This document shows, piece by piece, positions 33,686 through 45,541 of a stretch of 64,000 nucleotides of DNA. The position numbers and the translations under genes were made by a program. Each line of letters starts with the position of its first letter. Position 1 is the stretch's first letter. Below the pieces are notes generated by a model. It had not been told where the DNA came from. It saw only the letters and a list, made by a program, of their open reading frames with translations, and made no database searches. The DNA is from Deinococcus hopiensis KR-140 (GTDB lineage: Bacteria; Deinococcota; Deinococci; Deinococcales; Deinococcaceae): the NCBI RefSeq assembly GCF_900176165.1, contig NZ_FWWU01000009.1, positions 1,173,501-1,237,500 of the forward strand, written 5' to 3'.

Positions 33686-33721
33686 TGATACCTCCGTAAG
33701 GTGAATTGTCGTCCGAAGAAA

Positions 33722-33752
33722 GGGGGCGGACCGTTCTGCGCCGGACGCCCCC
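33722..33752 (-). promoter_or_regulatory. hairpin between rpsB and tsf (attenuator or partial terminator)
   Basis: GGGGGCG (33722-33728) and CGCCCCC (33746-33752) plus inner CCG/CGG pairs make a strong stem; on the minus strand TTTCTTC follows, a weak T tract. It could lower tsf expression relative to rpsB. Confidence 0.5.
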
Positions 33753-33773
33753 AAATATGCCTGGTGGGCGGGA

Positions 33774-34571
<798 letters not shown>

Positions 34572-34667
34572 GGTTGACTCCTGAACGTTGATCGGGAAAA
34601 AGTTTGCCGTCCTCGCGCCAGCCTCGCGCCACTCCCTGTTGCCAGGTTCTGCACTTTTGCGGCCAGG

Positions 34668-34696
34668 CCCGCGTGCGACGTTCCAGCACGCGCGGG
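34668..34696 (-). promoter_or_regulatory. rpsB leader hairpin
   Basis: CCCGCGTGC (34668-34676) pairs with GCACGCGCGGG (34686-34696, one bulge). It sits in the roughly 145-nt leader between the promoter and rpsB and could be the S2 autoregulation site known for rpsB leaders; the match to that RNA was not tested. Confidence 0.35.
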
Positions 34697-34724
34697 CAGG
34701 GGTCACGGGGGCACCCAAACGTGG

Positions 34725-34733
34725 AGTATAGCA
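34725..34733 (-). promoter_or_regulatory. extended -10 promoter of rpsB-tsf
   Basis: TGCTATACT on the minus strand, an extended -10 with the TG motif. Unlike most genes in the window it gives a long leader and rpsB has a real ribosome-binding site. Confidence 0.55.
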
Positions 34734-34787
34734 GGTGGTGGGGCAATCGGTGGCGGGTTGCGCGGGGCTTGCACAGGAGGGAGGGCG

Positions 34788-35602
34788 TCAGCGGTGGAGC
34801 GCTGCCGTTGCGATCTGCGCGACTTCCAGCGTCGCCTCCGCCTGTTCCCGCTCACCTGCCTGCAAATGCCACGCCGCTGATAAGCCTGCGTAGGCCAGAA
34901 TCCATTGCAGCAGGTGCGAACGGTCCAGCCCCGCCTCCTGCGACGCCACGTCCGCCTGCCGGGCGAGGCGTCCGGGCGTGGCGGCCACTTCCAGGCCGGG
35001 ATTGCAGAAGATGTTGGCGTAGTCGTAGCCCCGCTCTCCTGTCAGTCCCTTGGGATCAATGGCAAGCCAGCCCCGCTCGCGGCTGTGCAGAACGTTGCCT
35101 GAATGTCGCCGTGCAGGACGCGAACATCCTGTTGTTTCCGCAGAAGGCTCAGGGCCGTTTCCAGGGCGTGGGCCAGCACGCCGCCCACGCCTGGCGCCAT
35201 CTCCTCCAGCCCCCGGAACCAGCGCTCCAGGGAAGGCAGTTCGGGCCCCGGCCACGTCCCGTTCCGGTGCAGCGCGCCTGCCAACCGGCAAAGAATCCGC
35301 GTCGCCTCGTCGTCGCGCCCGGCGCTCACCATCTCGGTCAGTGAAAAATTGCCCTCCACCCGCTCCAGCAATACCGCTTCGGCGTCGTGCTGCCAGACCC
35401 GCGCTGCGCCCGCACCATCCCACCAGGCCATCACCGCGTTGCCCGTCTTCTCCTCCTCACCCCGCGCGATTTCGAGCATGGCCGCCTGGCCCCCATACCG
35501 CACGGGCAGGAGGTCACTGCTGCGGGTGTAAATGGGCAGACCGTCGGAGACGAGGTGCCAGCGCTGCATATACGGGTGGAAGGTCACCCCGCCAGTCTCC
35601 AC
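34788..35602 (-). pseudogene. streptomycin 6-kinase-like (APH(6)) gene with one-base deletion
   Basis: Two frames give one aminoglycoside kinase. The first (from 35602) runs METGGVTFHPYMQRWHLVSD through LLRKQQDVRVLHGDIQ, the catalytic loop. At about 35097-35100 a base is missing; the second frame continues NVLHSRERGWLAIDPKGLTG, the metal-binding Asp block, to the end at 34788 (EQAEATLEVAQIATAALHR). Restoring one C in the loop gives HGDIHGNVLHS. Apart from this indel the gene looks fresh, so it may be recent decay or an assembly error. The family phosphorylates streptomycin. Confidence 0.75.
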
Positions 35603-35636
35603 CTTTGGAATGAGTCTGAGCGCCCTCCCGAAGTGT

Positions 35637-35642
35637 TAGGCT
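35637..35642 (+). promoter_or_regulatory. -10 element of uppP
   Basis: TAGGCT ending 10 bp before the ATG at 35653. Confidence 0.35.
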
Positions 35643-35652
35643 CGCGCGAGTT

Positions 35653-36489
<837 letters not shown>

Positions 36490-36521
36490 CAGCGCGAAGG
36501 GCCGAGGGCAGAAGGACCTGA

Positions 36522-36967
36522 GTGCTTCGCGCTGAGGAACGCGCGCTGCCCGGTCAGGACCTCCCGCGCGTTGCCGTGGGGTCCGCCCCGGTGCACGGAA
36601 GGGGGGGGGGTTGCTGCTGCTCCGCCTGCATAGCGGGCAGTGGACCCTGCCGGGCGCTCACCTCATGCCCGGCGAGAGTCTGGAGGGAGCCGCCCGCCGC
36701 GAAACGCAGGAGACGGGGCCCAAACCGCTGGGTCTGGCGCGCTCGGCCGTGGTGTCAGGGCCAGGGGCCTTCGTGCCGGAAGGGGAGAGGTGCAGCGGCT
36801 GCGTCACGGCCATGTTCCGGGCCAGCCGCTTCTCCGGCGAGCTGGGGGTAGGTAACGGGAGTTACGGATGTAAGGCGGTTTCTGTCCGCAGGGACCACTT
36901 CGACGGTTCGGACCATCGCCCCTGTACTCCGGTCAAGCAGAGGCGTTCCTTTGCGGACAGCGCTTGA
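36522..36967 (+). pseudogene. Nudix hydrolase gene broken at a poly-G tract
   Basis: A first frame, from a GTG at 36522, reads DLPRVAVGSAPVHGR, the usual Nudix start, and runs into ten G at 36601-36610. In the next frame the protein continues LLLRLHSGQWTLPGAHLMPG and ESLEGAARRETQETG, a degenerate Nudix box, then CVTAMFRASRFSGEL. Eleven or eight G would restore the frame. After FSGEL the sequence no longer resembles a Nudix protein, so the gene is probably dead, though slippage is possible. A 9-bp inverted repeat (36882-36890 and 36952-36960) follows. Confidence 0.55.
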
Positions 36968-37003
36968 AGAGCCCCGCTGGCTACGCTCTGCGACAATACG
37001 TCC

Positions 37004-38008
37004 GTGTTCTCTCGCTCCCCGACGAGATACCGCCCCTTCATTGACGGCAAATACGCCGTCTCAGCCGGGTTGTACCGGTTGGGGGCACAACCGGTTCCCT
37101 GGCTGGAGGTTCCCGCCCCGGAACACCACACCTTCGCCTTTGACCGGGACTACGGGCGGTTCGCAGCGAGTAAGGCGGCTGCCCACCATCGGGCACCGCA
37201 CGAATACGCGGGTGAGGCGGGGTTGACGCCGGACTTGCGCGAAGCGGCCCTCGACTTCATCTCCCGGACCCTCGCCGCCGAGAGTGACGGCGTGGTGACC
37301 TGGGACGGGCGGACCTTGCGCAATGAGGCGTTGGGCTGGTCCGCCGAGCTCGGCGTGCGTTGGGGCAGTGTGGAGGGCCTGAAGCGCTTCGGTGGACCGT
37401 TCGCTCCTCTCGTCCGGAACGTGGTGCCGCTGAACGCCCTCGACTTCTTGGGGCTTAACGCTCAGGAAGACCTGGCGATCATCGCCCGTGATCCCGCCAC
37501 CGGGCACGACTGGCTGGCCGCCACGCACGTGCTCTCGCCGCAGCACTGGGACCCACGCGACAAACTGGGGCGGGACTTTGTGGCCGTGCATAGGCCCGTT
37601 GCCGGAAGCGGCCCGATGAACGCCACCGCGCCCCGGTTGGTGGACGCGGTGATCTCGCGCGGACCTTTTGTGCGCTTTGCCTGGGGCATCAGCGTCACAG
37701 ACCGGCTGGACCACCACCCGGCGGCCCCTCCCGACGGGGACCGGGCCGCCTCCACCCGCTTTGATCCCGGCGCCGCCTTCTTGCGCGTCGAGCGGCAGAC
37801 GCTGACGGGTTTTCCCGCTGCGGGGGGCGCGCTCTTCACCATCCGTCCCCTGACGACGCCGCTGCGGGAAGCGGTGGCCGAGCCAGTCCACGCCTCCGCC
37901 CTGGCCGCGGCCCTGCGAACGATGATGCCCGAACAGGCGGCGTACAAGGGGCTGGAGGGCTTGCTGCCGGACCTGCTGGCCTGGCTGGATGAACGGGGCG
38001 AAGGCTAA
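37004..38008 (+). CDS. DUF3445 protein (heme-dependent oxidative N-demethylase-like)
   Basis: A 334-residue protein of DUF3445, the family of the alpha subunit of heme-dependent dimethylamine N-demethylases. Conserved blocks include RYRPFIDGKYAVSAGLYRLG at the N terminus and VHRPVAGSGPMNATAPRLVD, VRFAWGISVTDRLDHHP, LRVERQTLTGFPAAGGALFT in the second half. Actual function in Deinococcus is unknown and no partner subunit is nearby. The GTG at 37004 is the likely start. A cytoplasmic protein by its lack of signal peptide. Confidence 0.75.
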   Translation: MFSRSPTRYRPFIDGKYAVSAGLYRLGAQPVPWLEVPAPEHHTFAFDRDYGRFAASKAAAHHRAPHEYAGEAGLTPDLREAALDFISRTLAAESDGVVTWDGRTLRNEALGWSAELGVRWGSVEGLKRFGGPFAPLVRNVVPLNALDFLGLNAQEDLAIIARDPATGHDWLAATHVLSPQHWDPRDKLGRDFVAVHRPVAGSGPMNATAPRLVDAVISRGPFVRFAWGISVTDRLDHHPAAPPDGDRAASTRFDPGAAFLRVERQTLTGFPAAGGALFTIRPLTTPLREAVAEPVHASALAAALRTMMPEQAAYKGLEGLLPDLLAWLDERGEG

Positions 38009-38031
38009 AGGGTCCGTCAGGCCCTGCGCCT

Positions 38032-38037
38032 TACACT
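38032..38037 (+). promoter_or_regulatory. -10 element, leaderless ribonuclease gene
   Basis: TACACT ending 6 bp before the GTG at 38044. Confidence 0.5.
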
Positions 38038-38043
38038 CCAGGC

Positions 38044-38496
38044 GTGAACGTTCGCCTTTTCCTCGGTCGTGGTGTGCCCACCCTCCTGCTGGGAGCGGTG
38101 CTGTTCGCCTGTGATGTACCGGCGGGCAGCACCTCGACGGGTGGGCGCGAAACGCCAATCCGTCCGGAGGCGAGGGCCACCTCACTCGCCCGTGACCCGG
38201 CCAGTGGTCTCGCCTTCGTCGCGGTCCGCGGGTTGCCGCCTGAGGGCCAGCGCACACTGAAGCTCATTCGCGCGGGTGGTCCCTTTCCCTACCGCAAGGA
38301 CGGCGTGACCTTCGGCAACCGCGAGGGCGTGTTGCCGCAGCGGCCCCGGGGCGGGTACCGCGAATACACGGTGCCAACGCCCGGCGAGGGGAACCGGGGC
38401 GCGCGGCGGATCGTGTGCGCAGCGCTCAACCCTGCGGACCGCGAGTGCTACTACACCGCCGATCATTACGCCACCTTCCGGAGAATTCGTCCGTGA
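38044..38496 (+). CDS. secreted ribonuclease of the barnase/RNase N1 type
   Basis: A 150-residue exported guanyl-type ribonuclease. The N terminus MNVRLFLGRGVPTLLLGAVL and FACDVPAG is a lipoprotein-like signal (Cys23). The catalytic domain is in the second half: LKLIRAGGPFPYRKDGVTFG and NREGVLPQRPRGGYREYTVP carry the catalytic Glu/Arg, and YYTADHYATFRRIRP the final His. The stop overlaps the GTG of the next gene, a barstar-family inhibitor, so the toxin is made together with its inhibitor. Confidence 0.85.
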   Translation: MNVRLFLGRGVPTLLLGAVLFACDVPAGSTSTGGRETPIRPEARATSLARDPASGLAFVAVRGLPPEGQRTLKLIRAGGPFPYRKDGVTFGNREGVLPQRPRGGYREYTVPTPGEGNRGARRIVCAALNPADRECYYTADHYATFRRIRP

Positions 38497-38891
38497 TTCA
38501 CGTTTTTGCGCAGGCGCCTCAGGGCATTCAGACCGCGCCGCACGACGCCCGCATCCTGGCCGCCGGGCATCAGGTGGCCTTGCGCGAGGTGGACCTCTCC
38601 CAGGTGCACGGCAAGGAAAGCCTGATGCTCGCCTTTTTGCGCGGCCTGTCACTGTCGGGTAACTTCGGCCACAACTGGGACGCCCTGTATGACGTACTGA
38701 CCGACTCCGACGCCTGTCCCGCGCGCTTTGCTCTGGTGCTGTGCGACTACGGGCATTTCCGCACGCGTCACCGCCACCTCGCCGCTCCGCTGGAGGGCGT
38801 GCTGATCGACGCCCAGCGCGAGGCCGCTGGGCAGGGCCGCTCACTCTGGCTGCTGGCGGAGGAGCCGGATTCGGACACGGCGCACTGGTAG
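38493..38891 (+). CDS. barstar-family ribonuclease inhibitor
   Basis: A 132-residue protein of the barstar family. The key block is LMLAFLRGLSLSGNFGHNWD followed by ALYDVLTD, which in barstar holds the Asp that blocks the RNase active site. It starts with GTG overlapping the RNase stop by GTGA. It should stay in the cytoplasm and protect the cell from the RNase before export. Order is toxin first, inhibitor second, as in Bacillus-type pairs of separate genes but here coupled. Confidence 0.85.
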   Translation: MIHVFAQAPQGIQTAPHDARILAAGHQVALREVDLSQVHGKESLMLAFLRGLSLSGNFGHNWDALYDVLTDSDACPARFALVLCDYGHFRTRHRHLAAPLEGVLIDAQREAAGQGRSLWLLAEEPDSDTAHW

Positions 38892-39138
38892 GCACTCTTC
38901 GGCCCGGTGCAGAACCGCGGCGCAGCCCGTGCACCCGCGGGGGGGCACCTGGTACACACCGTTCAGACTTCCGTTTGTGCCAGCCCTGTGTCCGGCAGGA
39001 GCAGTCGCAAGTCGGCAGGGCGAGCGGTTCAGCGGCTGGGGGCTTGACGCAAACGCACGGTCGGGGAACGCCTCGAGATTGCCGCCACTCCACCTGGAGA
39101 AGGTGCTGCCCGGCCTCGGCCCTTGGGCTTGGCCCTGC
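38892..39138. other. intergenic region without visible genes
   Basis: About 250 bases between the barstar gene and tsaD. No open frame with family support, no terminator of clear form, and no tRNA-like fold was seen. Confidence 0.4.
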
Positions 39139-39144
39139 TACACT
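39139..39144 (+). promoter_or_regulatory. -10 element, leaderless tsaD start
   Basis: TACACT ending 8 bp before the ATG at 39153. Confidence 0.5.
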
Positions 39145-39152
39145 TCCCCGCG

Positions 39153-40166
39153 ATGAGCGCACCGCGTCCCCGGTACATCCTCGGCATCGACACTTCCTGC
39201 GACGACACGGGCGTGGGCGTGGTGGAGTTGCTTCTGGGCGGCGGGGTGCAGGTGCGGGCCAACCGGGTGTGGTCCCAGACCGTTCACGCGCAGTACGGCG
39301 GCGTGATGCCCGAACTGGCGAGTCGCGAGCATGTGGAGCGTATCGACGCGGTGATGGGGGACGCGCTGGCCGACGCCGGATTACGCGTGGAAGACATCGG
39401 CGCAGTGGCCACGACCTCCGGCCCCGGCTTGATGGGAGCGCTGCTGGTGGGCCTAATGTACGGCAAAGGCCTTGCGCAGGCGCTGGACGTGCCCTTCTAC
39501 GCCGCGCACCACCTGGAGGGCCATATCTACGCGGCGGCAAGCGAGGCGGAGTTGCGCGCGCCGTACCTCGCCCTCGTGGTCAGCGGCGGACACACCCATC
39601 TTTTCGACGTGCCGCGCGAGGGCGAATACGTGCTCGTCGGGGCCACGCGCGACGACGCGGCGGGTGAGGCCTTCGACAAAATCGCCCGGCTGGCGGGGTT
39701 GGGCTACCCCGGTGGCCCGGCCATCAGTGAGGCGGCGACACGTGGGAACCCGGACGCCGTGCCCTTCAAGGAACCCCTGCAGGGGCAAAAAGGCTTCGAT
39801 TTTTCCTTTAGTGGCCTGAAGACGGCGGCGCTGCTGGCGCACAAGGCAGGGGCGACACCCGAAGACCTGGCAGCGGGGTTCGAGCGGGCGGCCGTGCGTG
39901 TGCTGGTTAAAACTGCGCTGCGGGCCGCGCAAGCGTATGGACGGGAAACGGTGGTGGTGTCCGGCGGTGTGGCCGCGAACCGGGCGCTGCGCAAAGCGTT
40001 TGCGGCCAGCCCGGTGCGGGCAGTCTTTCCCGGCAAGGGCCTGAACACCGACAACGGCGCAATGATCGCTCTGGCGGGAGCCGCCGCCATTCAGGCGGGC
40101 CGCCTGCCCAGCTCGCTCACTGAGGGCGCGGTGGCGTATGCCCCCCTGGCGAACCCTCAGCCCTAA
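39153..40166 (+). CDS. tsaD: tRNA N6-adenosine threonylcarbamoyltransferase
   Basis: A 337-residue ASKHA-fold enzyme that transfers threonylcarbamoyl to A37 of ANN-decoding tRNAs. The start ILGIDTSCDDTGVGVV, the metal motif HHLEGHIYAAA, LVVSGGHTHLFDV and VVVSGGVAANRALRKAF match the family. The ATG at 39153 was chosen because the family begins there and a TACACT box precedes it. Partners TsaB, TsaC and TsaE are not in the window. Confidence 0.94.
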   Translation: MSAPRPRYILGIDTSCDDTGVGVVELLLGGGVQVRANRVWSQTVHAQYGGVMPELASREHVERIDAVMGDALADAGLRVEDIGAVATTSGPGLMGALLVGLMYGKGLAQALDVPFYAAHHLEGHIYAAASEAELRAPYLALVVSGGHTHLFDVPREGEYVLVGATRDDAAGEAFDKIARLAGLGYPGGPAISEAATRGNPDAVPFKEPLQGQKGFDFSFSGLKTAALLAHKAGATPEDLAAGFERAAVRVLVKTALRAAQAYGRETVVVSGGVAANRALRKAFAASPVRAVFPGKGLNTDNGAMIALAGAAAIQAGRLPSSLTEGAVAYAPLANPQP

Positions 40167-40368
40167 GCAGCCCCCACCAGCAAGCCCAGAGAGGCCGCCT
40201 GGGCGATTGGCGTCCTTGCTCCCGCCACCCCACGCCGAGGGGGAGGCCGAGCCGAGGACGGAGCAGGAGCGCCGCCACGTCCCACCCGACCAGCAAGGTC
40301 CAGAAGGACGTTGGCCCCCAGCGGTGCCCAGGTGTAGGGCCGCCAGCCGCCCCGCACCACGTCTGATC
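40167..40368 (-). other. possible gene debris after tsaD
   Basis: A minus-strand frame reads WRPYTWAPLGANVLLDLAGR and SLGLLVGAA, which could be the tail of a lost membrane protein. No start, no family. Confidence 0.25.
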
Positions 40369-40487
40369 AGGATTGCGGTTCATCCGTGATGAAATAACGG
40401 GCCGAGCGGCGCGAGCAGGAAAAGCGGTGACGGAGAGGCGTGGAAGCACCGAAGCGGATGTAATGGATGATCCGGAAACCGTATGAG
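40369..40487 (+). repeat. 125-bp repeat R1, copy D
   Basis: Copy D, from AGGATTGCGGTTCATCCGTG to TCCGGAAACCGTATGAG, between tsaD and secA. Confidence 0.8.
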
Positions 40488-40670
40488 GCGTGCCGCAGCC
40501 TCCACCACGAGAAAGCAGAGGGCCGCGAACCGCATGGGACAGGAGGCAAAACGTTGCGTTCCCGCAAAGCAACCGCCTTCGGCCAACTCCCATCAACCCT
40601 TAGCCCGCTCCGCTCAAGTTGCTTACGCCGGTCTCACTGAACCCTGTCAGCCCGCTTCCTCATGGCGCGC

Positions 40671-40676
40671 TATACT
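40671..40676 (+). promoter_or_regulatory. -10 element, leaderless secA start
   Basis: TATACT ending 8 bp before the ATG at 40685. Confidence 0.55.
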
Positions 40677-40684
40677 CGGCTGTC

Positions 40685-43294
<2,610 letters not shown>

Positions 43295-43340
43295 AACCAG
43301 TGCCAAAACCTCGAGGCCCAAGAAGCCCGGGGCACGTTCA

Positions 43341-43369
43341 GGGCGGCAATTTCCACGTTGCCGCCCTTT
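43341..43369 (+). terminator. rho-independent terminator after secA
   Basis: GGGCGGCAA (43341-43349) and TTGCCGCCC (43358-43366), a perfect 9-bp stem followed by TTT. Confidence 0.8.
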
Positions 43370-43484
43370 CGTATGGTGAGCTGCACGTCCAATTCCTCCA
43401 GCAACGCGGATGGGCCTCAGGTTCTGTCGGGGCGAGAGCAGGCAGCAGTGGCGTTGAGGCTGGAGTGGCGGTTCAAGCCGCCAG

Positions 43485-43574
43485 TTTCGCACGAGAGCAA
43501 TTCTCCCCCGTGCGCATTCAAGTTCGCTTGCTCTACCCGGTCAAAAAGAAGTCCTCTTTTTGCCAAATGCTCTA
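43485..43574 (-). repeat. 128-bp mobile repeat R2, partial copy
   Basis: On the minus strand TAGAGCATTTGGCAAAAAG then GGACTTCTTTTTGACC and GAACTTGAATGCGCA match the R2 element from its left, TA-flanked end. The right third is not recognisable. It interrupts the secreted-protein gene to its right. Confidence 0.75.
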
Positions 43575-44010
43575 AACAAGAACTTCTGTGGCAGATCCAC
43601 CTGGAGTTGCTCCAATGTGCGGCCATTCGCGGCCCGAAACGGGAATTGCAGCGTTGTGCTGTTGCCCTGCGGTAACTGCCCTGGGGTCTCAGGCTGAAGA
43701 GCCCCAACGACATCTGTCCGAGTGACCGCCGTCAAGCTGTCGTCATTGCCGAGAAACACGTTGCAGGTGTTGTTGTACCGCACGCTGGTATCGGCGCGAG
43801 GGTTGTGCTGGTGCCGTTGCTGGGCTGTACCAGCAGGTGATAGACCGGCCCGGTACCACCAGTCGGATCGATGATTGCCTCAACCTCGGTGACGCGCAGA
43901 CGCCAGATTCCATTAAAAAGCGCTTCGTTTAGGCAGTCCGTGACGCTGGCCTGTTGGCCGGGCCACTGACGACGGTACCGTTCACGCTGACAGTTTGTCC
44001 AGCGACGCTG
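43575..44010 (-). pseudogene. secreted/stalk-type protein remnant cut by mobile repeat R2
   Basis: Read on the minus strand, three frames give VSVAGQTVSVNGTVVSG, then ASVTDCLNEALFNGIWRLRV and TEVEAIIDPTGGTGPVYHLL, then NNTCNVFLGNDDSLTAVTRT and ALQPETPGQLPQGNSTTLQF to LPQKFLF. The pattern resembles beta-rich exported proteins with a copper-amine-oxidase-like stalk module; this assignment is tentative. Two frameshifts and the repeat at the 3' end show that it is dead. Confidence 0.5.
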
Positions 44011-44262
44011 ACGGGTCCTGGCGGCGAAGGCCGCTGAAAGGAGAGAAAGCGGTAAGCCGCCACTTAGGTTTTGAGCAGGAAGCTGTTCAGGGGCTCAGGG
44101 TAAGAGCAGAGCCATCAAAAGGACGTCGAAGATGCGGCAAGCACGAGGAGGTGCGGCAGCGCCCGACGAAGCCGGAGTCGGTGATGAACAGTTGTTCAAG
44201 GACGAAGACCTGAACCGACAAGCGTCCGTTTGCGCCGCTCTGGGGAACTGGGGTGGTTCCAT
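44011..44262. other. unassigned sequence in the accessory patch
   Basis: Several frames are open for 60-90 codons but none has a supported start, a family, or consistent codon use. I see nothing certain here. Confidence 0.3.
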
Positions 44263-44613
44263 TTACTCTTCATCCAATACGCCATTTGGGGCCTGCGTAG
44301 ATAAAGAAAAATCCCATCCAAAACAGCAACGGTGCAACCTTCTGCTCTCGGCTGCACTGAGGTGCTGTGCTCTTCTCATGAGTGCCCACTCCCCGCCGCT
44401 CAGAGCGCTCACTGCTTCTTGAAGCGCGTTGCTAGGCTGGAGACGCCCGAGAGGCGGCAAACAGTCTCTCTGCCCATCCAAAATCCGTAGAATGCGCTCC
44501 TGGAGGCCCTGCGCCGCCTTGAGCCAATTATCAAAAGGAGCGTATAAGAGTCGGGAAAACGACTCTTCAGATTCCTCTGGTGCAACGGAAAAATCAGATT
44601 GTCCTTTGTGAAG
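44263..44613 (-). other. possible small gene or gene fragment
   Basis: A minus frame open from a TAA near 44613 to 44263 reads VAPEESEESFSRLLYAPFDN, WLKAAQGLQERILRILDGQR and then ALQEAVSALSGGEWALMRRA. It has a natural amphipathic helix pattern, but the only starts are internal TTG codons and no family is recognised. It may be the truncated tail of a lost gene. Confidence 0.3.
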
Positions 44614-44678
44614 GGCTCTTTAGGCGTATAGCTGATCTCCCTGTGGGTATCGCCCTACGGTGAGCGCAGGAGGTACAT

Positions 44679-44885
44679 ATGACTGGACCTTACAACCGCC
44701 CTCCCGTCCCAGCAACTGAACCTACAGATGTTCCCGCGCCACTTCCTGAGCAGATGCCGGGTGGAGATGACACGGGCCCGGTGATGGACCCACCCATAAA
44801 TCCAGATACCCCTGGTCTGCCCGTCCCAAGCCCCATGGAGAACCCTGACACTCCTGGGCTCCCCATGCCCGTTCCAGCGATGTAG
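44679..44885 (+). CDS. small proline-rich protein with NPDTPGLP repeats
   Basis: A 68-residue protein preceded by an excellent ribosome-binding site (AGGAGG 6 nt before ATG), which makes a real gene likely. It is almost only Pro, Asp, Gly, Thr, Met and Val and holds the octapeptide NPDTPGLP twice, at residues 41-48 and 55-62. No signal peptide, charge pattern or fold is visible, so it is likely disordered. It precedes the 106-residue gene at 44898 by 12 bp, suggesting a two-gene unit. Function unknown. Confidence 0.6.
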   Translation: MTGPYNRPPVPATEPTDVPAPLPEQMPGGDDTGPVMDPPINPDTPGLPVPSPMENPDTPGLPMPVPAM

Positions 44886-44897
44886 GAGCCGATCTCG

Positions 44898-45218
44898 ATG
44901 AGCCGTTTCGTATTGGTAGGGCGCTGGTTTGGCGAAGTGGGCGACCTTAATCGTGTGTTTCGGGGTGTGGTGGAAGAGCCTGCGGACACTGGGCTTGAGA
45001 TCGGTCATCCCGTAAGTGTGACGTTCGATATGGGGACCCCAACGGTCCGCGTGACGTCACCTCAGGCCCATGGGCGCTACAGCCTGGAGGGGATGCCATC
45101 TACAGATTTCGTACTGGTGAGTTTTCTTTGTCAAGACCGGCAGGTGGGTGGAGAAGCCCGGCTGGAGGAAGAGGAGCAACGTTGGGGTGGTGAAATCTAC
45201 AGGGGGGCTTCAGACTGA
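44898..45218 (+). CDS. hypothetical protein in the accessory patch
   Basis: A 106-residue protein, MSRFVLVGRWFGEVGDLNRV followed by an apparently beta-rich middle (GHPVSVTFDMGTPTVRVTSP) and an acidic end (EEEEQRWGGEIYRGASD). An AGGAG site lies 9 nt upstream. I recognise no family. It lies 12 bp after the proline-rich gene and ends 35 bp before a complete R2 element, so its 3' end may once have been longer. Confidence 0.5.
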   Translation: MSRFVLVGRWFGEVGDLNRVFRGVVEEPADTGLEIGHPVSVTFDMGTPTVRVTSPQAHGRYSLEGMPSTDFVLVSFLCQDRQVGGEARLEEEEQRWGGEIYRGASD

Positions 45219-45252
45219 GGCCGCAGCTCCCGTCGAGTCGGGAGTGACGCAA

Positions 45253-45380
45253 TAGGGCATTTGTCAAAAAGATGACTTCTTTTTGATCGAACAGAACGAG
45301 CTTGAATGTGCATTGGGGAGAATGGATCTGTGAGGGGTGCCCTTCCTCACCTGCGCAGCGCAATTCAGACAAATGCTCTA
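45253..45380 (+). repeat. 128-bp mobile repeat R2, complete copy
   Basis: Starts TAGGGCATTTGTC and ends GACAAATGCTCTA: inverted ends with a TA at each border. Inside are TTCTTTTTGATCGA, GAGCTTGAATGTGCA and GTGAGGGGTGCCCTTCC, shared with the copies at 51090 and 51275. It carries no gene. Confidence 0.85.
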
Positions 45381-45386
45381 AACGGC

Positions 45387-45413
45387 AAAAGCCCCCGCTG
45401 AACAAGGCGGGGG
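45387..45413 (-). terminator. terminator-like hairpin, minus strand
   Basis: CCCCCGC (45392-45398) and GCGGGGG (45407-45413) form a 7-bp stem; on the minus strand CTTTTG follows. It could end transcription from the gene at 45542-46000. Confidence 0.5.
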
Positions 45414-45541
45414 ATTGTTGTCAAGAGGTGTGTTGTCATCACGAGGGTTTTTGGGTACGGCGACCAATTCGAGGGCCTCGAGGAGTGTCTTCCCGTCCTC
45501 GAGTATGCGCCGGGTCTGGCAAGAGCAAAACGTATGGTGAT
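45414..45541 (-). other. short coding-like fragment
   Basis: A minus frame reads RRILEDGKTLLEALELVAVP and DDNTPLDNNPPPCSAG. It looks like the last 40 residues of some protein but has no start; no family is recognised. Confidence 0.25.

Noticed and set aside
38892..39152. Non-coding RNA in the gap before tsaD
   Set aside because: GC-rich with some local pairing but no conserved RNA pattern recognised.
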